64,000 bases of DNA from Pseudoramibacter fermentans (GCA_009493725.1 VOGB01000005.1:248001-312000); one strand, 5' to 3'. Positions 50,603 to 59,698 are shown, counted from the first letter of the stretch. Numbers and translations: made by a program. The notes: generated from the sequence alone by a model not told the origin.

Positions 50603-52468
50603 ATGATTCAAAAATGGCTCAACAACGACACCCGGCCGACCCTCGTCTGCGTGATCCTCTCAGGGATCGCACTGGTCTTGAGTCTCGCCGCTCATTTTCA
50701 TCCGATTCCGGCTTTTTCTGTATTTGACCCGGCCTGGGCAGCCGCCGTCCTCTGCGGCGTGCCTATCGTCTTCGGCGCCGCTCAGGCGATCGTCACCGAG
50801 CAAGACATCACGGCGGACCTGCTCGTCTCCCTGGCGCTGATCGCCTCGCTGATCACCCGGGAATGGTTCGCCGCCGGGGAAGTGGCGTTCATCATGCAGA
50901 TCGGCTCGCTCCTCGAAGACTACACCTCCGAACGGGCGCGCCGAGGCGTCGAAGCGCTGATCAACCTGACACCGAAAACCGCCAGACGCGTGACGGACGG
51001 CGCGGAAACGGTCATCCCCGTCGAACAGATTCAAATCGGCGACACCCTGCGCGTCCTCGCCGGCGAAACGATTCCCGTCGACGGCACGATCGTGGCCGGC
51101 AGCTCCGCCGTCAATCAGGCGGCGATGACCGGCGAATCCATCCCGGTGGAAAAAGCCGCCGGCGACGCGGTGCTCAGCGGCACCGTCAACCAGCAGAGCC
51201 CCATCGATATCCGCGCCGAACGGGAAAGCGCCGACTCGACGCTCCAGCGCATGATCGACCTGGCTCGGGAGGCCGACGCGAACAAAGCGCCGATCGTCGG
51301 CCTGGCCGATAAATGGGCGGCGTGGATGGTTCTCGTGGCGCTGAGCTGCGCCGTAGTCGTCGGACTGCTGACCCACCAGTTCAGCCGCGCCGTCACCGTC
51401 CTCGTCGTGTTCTGCCCCTGCGCCTTCGTCCTCGCGACGCCGACCGCGGTGGCCGCCGCCATCGGCAACCTGACCCGCTACGGCGTCCTCGTCAAAAGCG
51501 GCGACGCCCTCGAACGCATTGCCGGCGTCGACACCATCGCCTTTGACAAAACCGGCACCCTGACCGAAGGCACGCCGGCCGTCACAGCAGTCGTCTCTTT
51601 AAAGGATGGGGTCAGCGAAAAGGCTGTACTCGCCGGGGCCACCGCCCTTGAACGCTACTCCGAACACCCCCTCGGGAAAGCCATCACCGCCCACTTCAAA
51701 GAAACGGACGGCGGCGCCCTGCCCGACTGCGAAGACGTCGAAGTGCTCCAGGGCAAAGGCATCCAGGGAAAGGTCGACGGGAAAACCCTCTTTGTCGGTA
51801 AGGCCGCCCTGTTCGACGACGAAACCGTCTCTGCCGCGGCCGACCGCATCGCCGCGGCCGAAGCCACGCCCATCGCCGTCAGCGCGGATGGCGACGTCGT
51901 CGGGCTGATCGCCCTGGCGGACCCGGTCCGGACGGACGCGAAGGACGCCGTCACCGCCCTCAAATCCTTAGGGCTTCACCCGGTTATGCTCACCGGGGAC
52001 CGCGGCGCCATCGCCAAGGGCATCGCGGCTGAAGTCGGCATCGATGACGTCAAAAGCGACCTCTTGCCCGAGGACAAGTTAACCCATCTGAAGGCGCTGG
52101 AAAAGGACGGCCACCGCGTGGCCATGACCGGCGACGGCATCAACGACGCCCTGGCCCTGTCCTCGGCCCACGCCGGCATCGCGATGGGCGGCATCGGCTC
52201 CGACATCGCCGTCGAATCGGCGGACGCCGTCCTGGTGAGCGACGACCTGAAGCGCCTGCCCCACCTGATCGACATGAGCCACCGGGCCATGAAAAAAATC
52301 AAGGTCAATATCATCGTCGCGATGATTCTGAACTTTACGGCCATCGTCCTTTCGGGATTAGGGCTGCTCGTCCCGATCACCGGCGCCCTGTGGCACAACT
52401 GCGGCTCCGTCTTCGTCGTCATCAACGCGGCGCTGCTCCTGCGCGTGAAGGACCGTTTCCAAAAATAA
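50603..52468 (+). CDS. P1B-type heavy-metal ATPase without an HMA domain
   Basis: The 621 residues have the membrane CPC motif (271-273), the TGES loop (MTGESIPVEK), the phosphorylation site DKTGTLTEG with Asp315, the HP motif (SEHPLGKAI) and MTGDGINDAL. There is no N-terminal CxxC metal-binding domain; the protein starts with a short stretch and then membrane helices. The last helices have WHNCGSVFVVINAALLLR where zinc ATPases have HEGGT or similar, so the metal (Zn, Cd, Co or Cu) is not certain. A GATTGGAGG site precedes the ATG at 50603. Confidence 0.93.
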   Translation: MIQKWLNNDTRPTLVCVILSGIALVLSLAAHFHPIPAFSVFDPAWAAAVLCGVPIVFGAAQAIVTEQDITADLLVSLALIASLITREWFAAGEVAFIMQIGSLLEDYTSERARRGVEALINLTPKTARRVTDGAETVIPVEQIQIGDTLRVLAGETIPVDGTIVAGSSAVNQAAMTGESIPVEKAAGDAVLSGTVNQQSPIDIRAERESADSTLQRMIDLAREADANKAPIVGLADKWAAWMVLVALSCAVVVGLLTHQFSRAVTVLVVFCPCAFVLATPTAVAAAIGNLTRYGVLVKSGDALERIAGVDTIAFDKTGTLTEGTPAVTAVVSLKDGVSEKAVLAGATALERYSEHPLGKAITAHFKETDGGALPDCEDVEVLQGKGIQGKVDGKTLFVGKAALFDDETVSAAADRIAAAEATPIAVSADGDVVGLIALADPVRTDAKDAVTALKSLGLHPVMLTGDRGAIAKGIAAEVGIDDVKSDLLPEDKLTHLKALEKDGHRVAMTGDGINDALALSSAHAGIAMGGIGSDIAVESADAVLVSDDLKRLPHLIDMSHRAMKKIKVNIIVAMILNFTAIVLSGLGLLVPITGALWHNCGSVFVVINAALLLRVKDRFQK

Positions 52469-52490
52469 GCCTATGCTGTCAAAATTGCAT

Positions 52491-52522
52491 CAAAAAAAGA
52501 AGGCCTGACGCCTTCTTTTTTT
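52491..52522. terminator. Bidirectional terminator between the ATPase and DUF1858 genes
   Basis: GAAGGC and GCCTTC form the core stem with flanking A7 and T7 runs on both sides. Confidence 0.85.
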
Positions 52523-52542
52523 AGTTTGAGATAAAATTTGAA

Positions 52543-52896
52543 TTATTCGAGTTCCTCGGCCTGGATCATCGCCGTATCCTCGAGAAAATCGTTGAGGGCC
52601 TCGCAGACGTCCTCGGGGTCGAGCTCGTGGACCTGGGCTGCCTCCCGCAGCGTCTCGCTCTGAGAGGCCGGGCAGGAGATGCAGGCCATGTTCCAGTCCG
52701 CGACGAGGTAGTCCGCCGCCGACGGGTGCACCTCGATGATCTCCGCCACCGTCATGTCGAGGGTCACCGCGCCGCCTTCAGAGGGCGCCGTCTCCCGAGC
52801 CGCCTGAACGCGCATCATTTTGTCCCGATTCGCCTCGAACCGCGCGCGGTCCTGCCGGGATTTGTCCATAATCGCTTTGATTTCCTTATCGTCCAT
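52543..52896 (-). CDS. DUF1858-domain protein
   Basis: The 117 residues have a charged helical N-terminus (about 1-40) and a C-terminal DUF1858 domain (VTLDMTVAEIIEVHP...CISCPASQSETLREAAQVH...EDVCEALN). The CxxC pair is present. DUF1858 proteins often bind a metal or act beside hybrid-cluster enzymes; none is here. It follows the lipid kinase gene by 27 bp on the same strand, so they may be one transcript. Confidence 0.83.
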   Translation of the reverse strand: MDDKEIKAIMDKSRQDRARFEANRDKMMRVQAARETAPSEGGAVTLDMTVAEIIEVHPSAADYLVADWNMACISCPASQSETLREAAQVHELDPEDVCEALNDFLEDTAMIQAEELE

Positions 52897-52923
52897 TTAT
52901 GTCTCCTGCTTTTTCATCGTGGC

Positions 52924-53880
52924 TTATTCCGGGAAGATCGGCTGGTTGGCCGCGTCCATCTTTTCTTTCTGCCGCGGCGTCGGAAGCATGATTTCGATCG
53001 CCTGATGGGCCACGCCGATGTCGGCGCGCTTGTAGCTGCCGCCGAATTCGCCGTCAACCGTCCACGCCGTCTCTTCTTCCATCTCGAAGGTGATGCCCCG
53101 GGTCTGGAACACCTCAATGTAGGGGCTGTCCGTGCTGCCCGACAGCAGCGTCGTTAAGATCTGGTTGATTTCGATCCACATCGGCGGCGCCTTAATCAGC
53201 ATCACCTCGAAAATTCCGTCCGATAATTCGACGCGGTCGGAGAAGGGCATCTCGAAGCCGCCCATGCTCGTCGTGTTGGAGATACAGCCGAAGAGCACTT
53301 CCCGTTCCTCGGTCACGCCGTCGTGAGTCATTTTGAACCGGCTGCGGTATTTGAAATTCTGGGGAATCGTCAAAATCGCCTTCATCATGTAGGCCGCGTG
53401 CCCTAACGCGTTCTTAAAGGTCTGGCTCGTGTCGTAGGACACCGAGGTGAAGGCGCCGAAGGCCGCGATGTAGTTGAAGTATCTGTCGTTGAGCCGGCCA
53501 ATGTCGTAGCGTTCGGTGTGTTCGCCCGCGATCGTGTGGCATTGGTCAATCAGGCCCTCGGGAATGCCGATGCCCTTGGCGAAATCGTTGGTCGATCCGC
53601 TGGGAATGTAGCCGAGAATCGGGCGGTGGGTCATGTGCATCATGCCGTTGATCGCGTGATTCAACGTGCCGTCGCCGCCGCAGCAGACCACGACGTCGAA
53701 GCGGCCGTCGGTTTCAGCCAAAATGGACTCCGCCGTCAGCCCTTCCGACGGCAGAATCGGGTACACCGTCGATTCGCAGCCGTCCTTGGCAAATTCCGCG
53801 ATGATATCTAAAGCGTGGGTGTTCGCCAGGCCGGTTCCCGCGACACCGTTCATTAAAATGAGTAATTTTTTTCTTTCCAT
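52924..53880 (-). CDS. YegS/BmrU-type diacylglycerol/lipid kinase
   Basis: The 318-residue protein has the lipid kinase motif GGDGTLNHAI and PSGSTNDFAKGIGI, and the C-terminal DGIFEVMLIK (DGxL-like) segment. Family members phosphorylate diacylglycerol or other lipids. An unusual GVAGTG replaces the common NP..G start. It precedes the DUF1858 gene. A TATAAT lies on the minus strand about 30 bp upstream. Confidence 0.88.
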   Translation of the reverse strand: MERKKLLILMNGVAGTGLANTHALDIIAEFAKDGCESTVYPILPSEGLTAESILAETDGRFDVVVCCGGDGTLNHAINGMMHMTHRPILGYIPSGSTNDFAKGIGIPEGLIDQCHTIAGEHTERYDIGRLNDRYFNYIAAFGAFTSVSYDTSQTFKNALGHAAYMMKAILTIPQNFKYRSRFKMTHDGVTEEREVLFGCISNTTSMGGFEMPFSDRVELSDGIFEVMLIKAPPMWIEINQILTTLLSGSTDSPYIEVFQTRGITFEMEEETAWTVDGEFGGSYKRADIGVAHQAIEIMLPTPRQKEKMDAANQPIFPE

Positions 53881-53943
53881 TTGTCTTGTCGATCCTAAAA
53901 TACAGATTTTAAAAATTATAACATAGAACCTTTGACTTTACAT

Positions 53944-53976
53944 AAAAAATACCGAAGGTCACTTAACCTTCGGCAA
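53944..53976 (-). terminator. Terminator after the Fe-ADH-like gene
   Basis: CCGAAGGT and ACCTTCGG pair with a 6-nt loop and are followed on the minus strand by TATTTTTTATG, 14 nt past the stop. Confidence 0.8.
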
Positions 53977-53989
53977 AGTTATCGCTTTT

Positions 53990-55201
53990 TTAGACGTCCA
54001 AATCGATCAGCCCGCTGATCACATCCTCTACGTCTGCTTTTTCCATCAGCTTCGGCACCGGATAGGCCGGGCCCATTTCGCCAACAACCTGTGCGGCGAG
54101 ATCCCGCACGTCGCCGGGGCGGATTGCCGCAAAGGCCGTCGGCAGACCGAGACTGACGTTCATCCGGCGGATGCGTTCGATTAACGCCTCGGCCAGCTCT
54201 TCGTCTTCGTCCCATTCCGTTCCGAGGCCCGCATTGTAGGCCAATTCCGCCAGCTTTCCGGCGCAGGCGTCCGCCGAAAAGGCCAGCACAGCCGGCAGAA
54301 CTGCGGCTTTTAAAGACGCCTTCGGCAGGTTGTAGGCCTCGCTCAGCACATTGGCGATCGCGTAGGTGTAGCCCGCCATCCCCCGGCTGAAGGCCTCGCC
54401 GGCCAGAACCGACGCCTTCTGGAGATTTTGGAGGGCGCGCCAATCGCTTAGGTCCGCCGCGCGCTTTTCGAGATTGTCGAAGACGAGACGGCTCGCGTCG
54501 AGGGCCTCGCTCCGGACGTCGTCGGCGTCAAACAAGCCGATGTAAGCCTCGACCGCCACCGACAACGCTTCCATGCCCATCGCCGCGGTCTGTTCGGCGT
54601 CCAGCGCCAACAGCAGGTCCGGATCGAGACAGACGGCCAGCGGGCAGAGCTTCGGGTCGACCACCGCGAGGCGGCGGCCCGTTTCTTCGTCGAAAACCTC
54701 AGCGGCGATCGACGATTCGCAGCCGGAGCCAAAAGCCGTCGGCACGGCGAACAGCGGCGGCAGACGGTGAAACACGCGCCCGATGCCGGCCATTTTCGGC
54801 ACCGGCTTGACGTTGGTCACCCGCGCTGCAATCAGCTTCGCACAGTTCAGGGCCGATTCGCCGCCGACCCCGAGAACGCCGTCACAAAGCTCAGACAGGT
54901 AGCGGTCCACCGCGCTGTACACGTCGTGAAGCTCCGGTGCCTCCGCTTCCTGCACGTAGATCACCGATTCGATGTCCTGATCGGCCAGATCGCTTTGAAG
55001 GTCCGCCATCAAGGGCTGCGCCGCGGCAGCCTCGTCGCAGACAATCAGCAGGCGCCGCGCGTCCGTCATCGCGATGACCTCCGGAAAGCGCCGAACCATG
55101 CCGACGCCGGACAGCACCGGCGGCTTGGGCAGCTTGACCAGGGGCAGCACCGCCCGCGCTGTGTATTGAGGTATCCGCTCCGCGTATTTTCTGATTTTCA
55201 T
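53990..55201 (-). CDS. Iron-containing alcohol dehydrogenase family protein, probably catalytically inactive
   Basis: The 403-residue protein aligns by eye with Fe-ADH: GVGGESALNCAK (usual GGGSxxD), PTAFGSGCE (usual PTTAGTGSE), DPDLLLAL, then GMEALSVAVEAY. All four metal ligands are replaced: Asp to Glu211, His to Val215, His to Tyr280 (GYTYAIAN) and His to Lys294 (NLPKAS). The GGGS nucleotide loop is also altered. The fold should remain, but a normal dehydrogenase reaction is unlikely. It follows the phosphatase-ArsC fusion by 39 bp. The start is the second ATG of ATGACGATG, seven nt after GGAGG. Confidence 0.85.
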   Translation of the reverse strand: MKIRKYAERIPQYTARAVLPLVKLPKPPVLSGVGMVRRFPEVIAMTDARRLLIVCDEAAAAQPLMADLQSDLADQDIESVIYVQEAEAPELHDVYSAVDRYLSELCDGVLGVGGESALNCAKLIAARVTNVKPVPKMAGIGRVFHRLPPLFAVPTAFGSGCESSIAAEVFDEETGRRLAVVDPKLCPLAVCLDPDLLLALDAEQTAAMGMEALSVAVEAYIGLFDADDVRSEALDASRLVFDNLEKRAADLSDWRALQNLQKASVLAGEAFSRGMAGYTYAIANVLSEAYNLPKASLKAAVLPAVLAFSADACAGKLAELAYNAGLGTEWDEDEELAEALIERIRRMNVSLGLPTAFAAIRPGDVRDLAAQVVGEMGPAYPVPKLMEKADVEDVISGLIDLDV

Positions 55202-55240
55202 CGTCATTCCTCCGCTTCGTGGTATGGGTTTATTCTAAAA

Positions 55241-56263
55241 TTACAGGTTTAAAAAGGCCCGCCATTTGTCTTCGTTAAATCCGAGGATCACGCGGTCGGG
55301 CAGGGCCAGAATCGGCCGCTTGACGAGCATGCCGTCCTCCGCGAGACAGGCCGCCGCTGCTTCCGGGCTCATTTGACCGACCTGATCCTTCAGGCCCCGT
55401 TCCCGGTACAATTTGCCGCTGGTGTTGAAAAATCGGCGTACCGGCAGCTCCGAGCGGCCCATCAGCGCCAGCAGCTCCGGCGCCTTCAGCCGATCGGCTG
55501 CGATGTCCCGGCTCTGGTAGGCGACGCCGTTGTCGTCGAGAAATTTTTTAGCCTTTCGGCAAGTCGAGCATTTCGGGTAGTATACAAACAGCGGCAGCGG
55601 CTTTGAAAGCTCGTCCCAGTCGTAATTCTGACGGTATTCGTCGGTCAGGTGGTGGCTGTCGCCGATGTAATCCGTCGTCAATTTGTCGGTGTCCGGATCG
55701 TAGGTGAATTTGCTGACCGCCACGTTGTCGAGAATTCGGGAAATCATCTGATCCTCCGGATGACCCTCGGCGTAGTTCAAGAACGTGTCAATGGCGAACC
55801 CGTGGGACGCCATCGCAATCGTCTTCCCCGGGTGGGCCCGCAGGATCTTCATGACCGCAGCCGTGACCCGGCGGTACACCTCCGGCCCGGATTCGCCGTC
55901 CGGCGGCGCAAACTGGCTTGGCGCCTCGCGCATCGCGTCGAGCAGATTCGGGAAAAACACGTTGATTTCCGAAAAGCGCCGGCCCTCGGCGACGCCGCCG
56001 TAAATTTCGGTGATGTCCGGCTCGATCAGAATCGGCACCGTGTCCTTCCGGTCCCCGAGAATGTAATCCAGGGTCTGGCGCGCCCGGGACAAGGGCCCGG
56101 TGACGCCGAGATCGATCGGAATGTCTTTAAAGTACGCTGTGAGTAATTTACCCTGCGCCATACCCAAATCGTTGAGCGGGATATCGCTTCGTCCCTGAAG
56201 GCGCATTTCTTCGTTGTATTTTGTCGTGCCGTGGCGCACGAGATAAAGGGTTGTTGTTTCCAT
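55241..56263 (-). CDS. Histidine phosphatase fused to an ArsC/Spx-type domain
   Basis: Residues 1-212 form a phosphoglycerate-mutase-family domain with the phosphohistidine in RHGTT (His11), ARQT and a second histidine in ASHG (His154). Residues 222-340 form an ArsC/Spx-like thioredoxin-fold domain with CSTC (Cys232, Cys235), RRFFNTSG and MLVKRPIL. The two are in one unbroken frame. ArsC/MgsR-like proteins of this type normally stand alone. A promoter (TTGGCA-17-TATAAT) lies at 56297-56325. The Fe-ADH-like gene follows. Confidence 0.88.
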   Translation of the reverse strand: METTTLYLVRHGTTKYNEEMRLQGRSDIPLNDLGMAQGKLLTAYFKDIPIDLGVTGPLSRARQTLDYILGDRKDTVPILIEPDITEIYGGVAEGRRFSEINVFFPNLLDAMREAPSQFAPPDGESGPEVYRRVTAAVMKILRAHPGKTIAMASHGFAIDTFLNYAEGHPEDQMISRILDNVAVSKFTYDPDTDKLTTDYIGDSHHLTDEYRQNYDWDELSKPLPLFVYYPKCSTCRKAKKFLDDNGVAYQSRDIAADRLKAPELLALMGRSELPVRRFFNTSGKLYRERGLKDQVGQMSPEAAAACLAEDGMLVKRPILALPDRVILGFNEDKWRAFLNL

Positions 56264-56296
56264 AATGCTCCTAATTGTTTTTCTTCATACTGCTCT

Positions 56297-56325
56297 ATTA
56301 TACCACGAGACGCGCCATCTGCCAA
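56297..56325 (-). promoter_or_regulatory. Promoter of the phosphatase-ArsC fusion gene
   Basis: On the minus strand TTGGCA (56325-56320) and a perfect TATAAT (56302-56297) are 17 bp apart. Confidence 0.78.
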
Positions 56326-56362
56326 AAGGTCGGCGCGGAGTCTTAAACCCGCAGTGCGCATG

Positions 56363-56392
56363 AAAAAACGCCTCGGAAAAATCCGAAGCGTT
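56363..56392 (-). terminator. Terminator after the GlcD-like gene
   Basis: AACGCTTCGGA and TCCGAGGCGTT pair with a short A/T loop, followed by TTTTTTCATG on the minus strand. Confidence 0.8.
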
Positions 56393-56410
56393 GTGATGAC
56401 GACAGCTATT

Positions 56411-57823
56411 TTATTCCTGTTCCAAATCGAAGATCTTCCCAGGGTTGAGAATGTCGTTGGGGTCGAGAGCTTTTTTGATGGCCTGCATCATTTTGAATTC
56501 GGCCGGATCGGTGTATTTTGCAAAATCCGCGACCCGCTTGTAGCCGATGCCGTGTTCGCCGGACATCGAGCCGCCCACGCTGTAGACCAGCGGGTAAACG
56601 TCGGCGTGGAAGGCGTCGACCTTTTCCTTCCATTCGTCGTCGTCAAAGCCGTAATTCATCAGCGCCGTGTGGATGTTGCCGTCGCCGATGTGGGCGCAGG
56701 TGATCGTCGGGATGTCGTGCTTCTTTTCAAAGGTCGGGATGGCTTCCATCACGTCGATGATTTTATCCAGCGGCACGACGAAGTCTTCCTGATAGTATTT
56801 CGGGCTCGCTTCTCTCGCCGCTTCGCCGAAGTTCCGGCGCAGGTTCCAAATCGTCGATTTCGGTTCGATGATCCGCACGTCTTCCGCGCCCATTTCCCGG
56901 GCCACTTCGTCGATGGTCACCAGCTGTTCGTCCATGTAGGCTTCGTTGAAGGTTTCGATGGTCATGATCACGTAGACGCAGAATTCTTCAGCGAAGGGCG
57001 CCGTCACATCCAGGTATTCAGCCACGGCGTTGATTGCCTTGTAGTCCAGATATTCCATACTGGTCGCCACAATGCCTTCCTTGGTCAGGCGGTTGGGCAG
57101 GCGCAGCGCCTTGGCGTTGTCGCGGAACACCGCGACCACATCCTGACGGTATTTCGGCAGAGGCAGGAGCTTGACGGTGATTTCCGTGATGATGCCCAGC
57201 GTCCCTTCCGAGCCGATCATCAGCTGTTCTAGCGCGTAGCCGCAGGCGTTTTTCTTCGTCCGCTTCCCGACGGTGACGATGTCGCCGGTCGGGGTGACGA
57301 CCTTCATCGCGTAAATCTGATCCCGGGTGACGCCGTACTTGACGGCGCGGTCCCCGCCGGCATTGGTCGCGACGTTGCCGCCGATCATGCAGCTGGTCGC
57401 CGAGCACGGGTCGCCCGCGTAAATCAAGCCCTTGGCCTTCGCCGCGTCCTGAAGATCGGAGGTGTAGACGCCGGTTTCCACGACGGCGTACAGATTGTCT
57501 GCATCCAGCTTCAAAATGTGGTTCATCTTCGTCAGCACGAGGACGATGCCGTGGTACACCGGAATGGCTCCGCGGGAAACCGAGGTGCCGCCGCTTCTCG
57601 GTGTAATCGGCACCTTGTACTGGTTGGCCAGACGGACCACTTTCGCGACTTCTTCCGTCGATTCCGGGAAGACAACCAGCTCCGGCATGTGATGAAAACG
57701 GGGATCCCCTTCCTGATCGGTCTGGTAGGACTGGAGAATATCCGGGTCCTGTTTGACCTTGTGTTCACCCAACGCGTCGACGAGGGCGTCGACCAATTCT
57801 TTTGTGACTGGATTAAAACTCAT
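56411..57823 (-). CDS. FAD-binding 2-hydroxyacid dehydrogenase (GlcD type)
   Basis: The 470-residue protein has the PCMH-type FAD motif PRSGGTSVSRGA, the GGNVATNAGG and IGSEGTLGIIT motifs and a C-terminal domain with GDGNIH and GEHGIG, as in glycolate oxidase GlcD and D-lactate dehydrogenase. In anaerobes such proteins often work with EtfAB to oxidise lactate; no etf genes are near. The gene is monocistronic. A GntR-like palindrome (57873-57884) precedes it. Confidence 0.9.
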   Translation of the reverse strand: MSFNPVTKELVDALVDALGEHKVKQDPDILQSYQTDQEGDPRFHHMPELVVFPESTEEVAKVVRLANQYKVPITPRSGGTSVSRGAIPVYHGIVLVLTKMNHILKLDADNLYAVVETGVYTSDLQDAAKAKGLIYAGDPCSATSCMIGGNVATNAGGDRAVKYGVTRDQIYAMKVVTPTGDIVTVGKRTKKNACGYALEQLMIGSEGTLGIITEITVKLLPLPKYRQDVVAVFRDNAKALRLPNRLTKEGIVATSMEYLDYKAINAVAEYLDVTAPFAEEFCVYVIMTIETFNEAYMDEQLVTIDEVAREMGAEDVRIIEPKSTIWNLRRNFGEAAREASPKYYQEDFVVPLDKIIDVMEAIPTFEKKHDIPTITCAHIGDGNIHTALMNYGFDDDEWKEKVDAFHADVYPLVYSVGGSMSGEHGIGYKRVADFAKYTDPAEFKMMQAIKKALDPNDILNPGKIFDLEQE

Positions 57824-57872
57824 ACCATCAGCCTTCTTTCGTATTATGATGTTAAATTTGTCTAGAACTTAT

Positions 57873-57884
57873 ATTGTATACAAT
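57873..57884. promoter_or_regulatory. 12-bp perfect palindrome upstream of the GlcD-like gene
   Basis: ATTGTATACAAT is a perfect palindrome 50-61 bp upstream of the start codon. It has the TTGTATACAA core known from GntR-family operators such as that of gntR. It fits a GntR/LldR-type regulator of lactate or glycolate use; no such gene is in the window. Confidence 0.5.
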
Positions 57885-57961
57885 GTTACGGACTCTATCA
57901 TAACACCTGATTACAATTTACATTATTTGTTTTTTTAAGAAAAATCAATTACATATTTATA

Positions 57962-57990
57962 TTAAAAAAGCAGGCGCTCAGCCTGCCTTA
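57962..57990 (-). terminator. Terminator of the cobalamin operon
   Basis: GCAGGC and GCCTGC pair with a short loop, followed on the minus strand by TTTTTTAAT, just past the cobU stop. Confidence 0.8.
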
Positions 57991-57997
57991 AAAACAC

Positions 57998-58594
57998 TCA
58001 TATTTTCTCAAAGGGTTCGGCGCCCGTTTCCTTGATGACCATCGGAATCCCCGAGACGCAGAACACGACGCGGTCCGCCTCTGCAGCCACCATTTGGTTC
58101 ACCCGTCCGGCGATGTCCCGGAACAGATTGCCCATGCGGTACGCCGGGACGAGGCCCATCCCGACCTCGTTGGTCACGATATAACTTTCCTTCTTCGTTC
58201 GAAGGGCGTGGAGCAGATCCTGCACGTCGGCCAGAATGTGATCCTCGACCTCGCCGGCCCGGGCCATCGAGATGTGGTCCCAGTCCTTTTCGAGTGCCAT
58301 CATTTGATTGGTGATCATCACCGTCAGACAATCGTACAGCACCGTCTCAGCCTCAGCGAAGGCCGGATCCTGCATCAGCGTGCGGTAGTCCTTGTACTGC
58401 TCGATGGTGGCCCAGCGCGCCGGCCGTCTCGCCTGATGGTGGGCGATCCGGTCCTTCATCCCGTCGTCAAAGGGAATCGCCGTCGCGATGTAGGCCACTG
58501 GCGCCCGGCCGGCCGCCTCCGAAATGAATACCTGTTTTTCAGCGTAACGGCTCTTGCCGCTGCGCGCACCTCCTGTTACCAGTGTAATAGCCAT
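57998..58594 (-). CDS. cobU: Adenosylcobinamide kinase/guanylyltransferase
   Basis: CobU activates adenosylcobinamide for attachment of the lower ligand. The 198 residues have the P-loop GGARSGKS (8-15), with the RIAHHQARRP stretch carrying the histidine that takes GMP, and VTNEVGMGLVP. It is the last gene of the operon, 10 bp after cobD. CobS and CobC are not here. Confidence 0.93.
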   Translation of the reverse strand: MAITLVTGGARSGKSRYAEKQVFISEAAGRAPVAYIATAIPFDDGMKDRIAHHQARRPARWATIEQYKDYRTLMQDPAFAEAETVLYDCLTVMITNQMMALEKDWDHISMARAGEVEDHILADVQDLLHALRTKKESYIVTNEVGMGLVPAYRMGNLFRDIAGRVNQMVAAEADRVVFCVSGIPMVIKETGAEPFEKI

Positions 58595-58604
58595 GACTCC
58601 CCCT

Positions 58605-59666
58605 TTACTCGTCCTTGTACGCCTGGCTGGTCATGATGGCGGTCAGCGCCGCGATCAGCCGGTCGTTTTCGTCCTTTTTCTTGACGGCCGCCCGGAAATA
58701 AGCGTCGCCGAGACCGACAAAATCCTCGCAGGTCCGGATGTAGATTTTCTGCGTTTCCAGCAGCGCGTTGAGATCTGCCGCCGTGCCGTGGGCCAGCTTG
58801 AACAAATGGAAGTCCGCCCCGGACGGCAGGACTTCGAGCCCCGGAAGCTCTGACAGCGCGGTGCGCACCCGATGGCGTTCCCGGCTGGTGTAGGATTTCG
58901 TGTCCTCGATGTATTTCTGATCCTCGAATACGGTGTCCAGCGCGGTCAGTGCCAGGGTGTTGACACTCCACGGCATCTGGATCGCCGCCATTTCCGAGAT
59001 GATCTGCGGATGTCCGACCGCGTAGCCGAGGCGCAGCCCCGGAATGCCGAAGAATTTCGTCATCGAGCGCAGCAGCACGATTTTCCGATTGCCGTCCACC
59101 AGCGAAAAGCAGGATTCCTTCGACGAAAAGCCCACGAAGGATTCGTCGACAAACCACTGCACCGTATTCGGGCAGCGGTCGATCAGCGAGCGGATGTACA
59201 TCGGCGAATAGGCGACGCCGGTGGGGTTGTTCGGATTGCAGAGGAAGACCGCGTCGGGCTTCGCCTGGCAGATGTAGGCGGCGAAGGCGTCGGTGTCCAG
59301 ACGGAATTTAGACGCCCAGTCCGTCTGCCACAGGCTTATCTCCCAGCCGGCCGCCGTCAGGGCTTCGGCGTACTCGTTGAAAATCGGCACGACGATGACA
59401 GCGCTTCCGCCGGAAAAGGCCATCGCGTACAAATAGATCAGCTCGATGCCGCCGTTGCCGAGAATCACCCAGTCATCCGCGACGCCCAGCCGTCTGGCCA
59501 GTCTTTTCTTGTGCCGTCTGCCGTCAGGCTCCGGGTAGCGCCCAAGGTCGCCGAGGGCGTCCTCCAGTGCGTACTTCAAATGGGGCGGCATGCCCAGCGG
59601 ATTGATGTTGACCGAAAAGTCAAGCATCCCCGAACGGTCGCCCTGATATCCTCCGTGACGATTCAT
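58605..59666 (-). CDS. cobD: Threonine-phosphate decarboxylase-like PLP enzyme (CobD)
   Basis: The 353-residue aminotransferase-fold protein has HGG near the start, FSVNINPLG, CNPNNPTG, the PLP lysine in SMTKFFGIPGLRLGY. CobD makes aminopropanol phosphate for the cobalamin arm. Histidinol-phosphate aminotransferase is the close alternative by sequence alone; position between cbiB and cobU decides for CobD. The ATG at 59666 follows AGGAGGACAAT. Confidence 0.9.
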   Translation of the reverse strand: MNRHGGYQGDRSGMLDFSVNINPLGMPPHLKYALEDALGDLGRYPEPDGRRHKKRLARRLGVADDWVILGNGGIELIYLYAMAFSGGSAVIVVPIFNEYAEALTAAGWEISLWQTDWASKFRLDTDAFAAYICQAKPDAVFLCNPNNPTGVAYSPMYIRSLIDRCPNTVQWFVDESFVGFSSKESCFSLVDGNRKIVLLRSMTKFFGIPGLRLGYAVGHPQIISEMAAIQMPWSVNTLALTALDTVFEDQKYIEDTKSYTSRERHRVRTALSELPGLEVLPSGADFHLFKLAHGTAADLNALLETQKIYIRTCEDFVGLGDAYFRAAVKKKDENDRLIAALTAIMTSQAYKDE

Positions 59667-59698
59667 ATTGTCCTCCTCATCTCTCTCGTTTCGCTATT

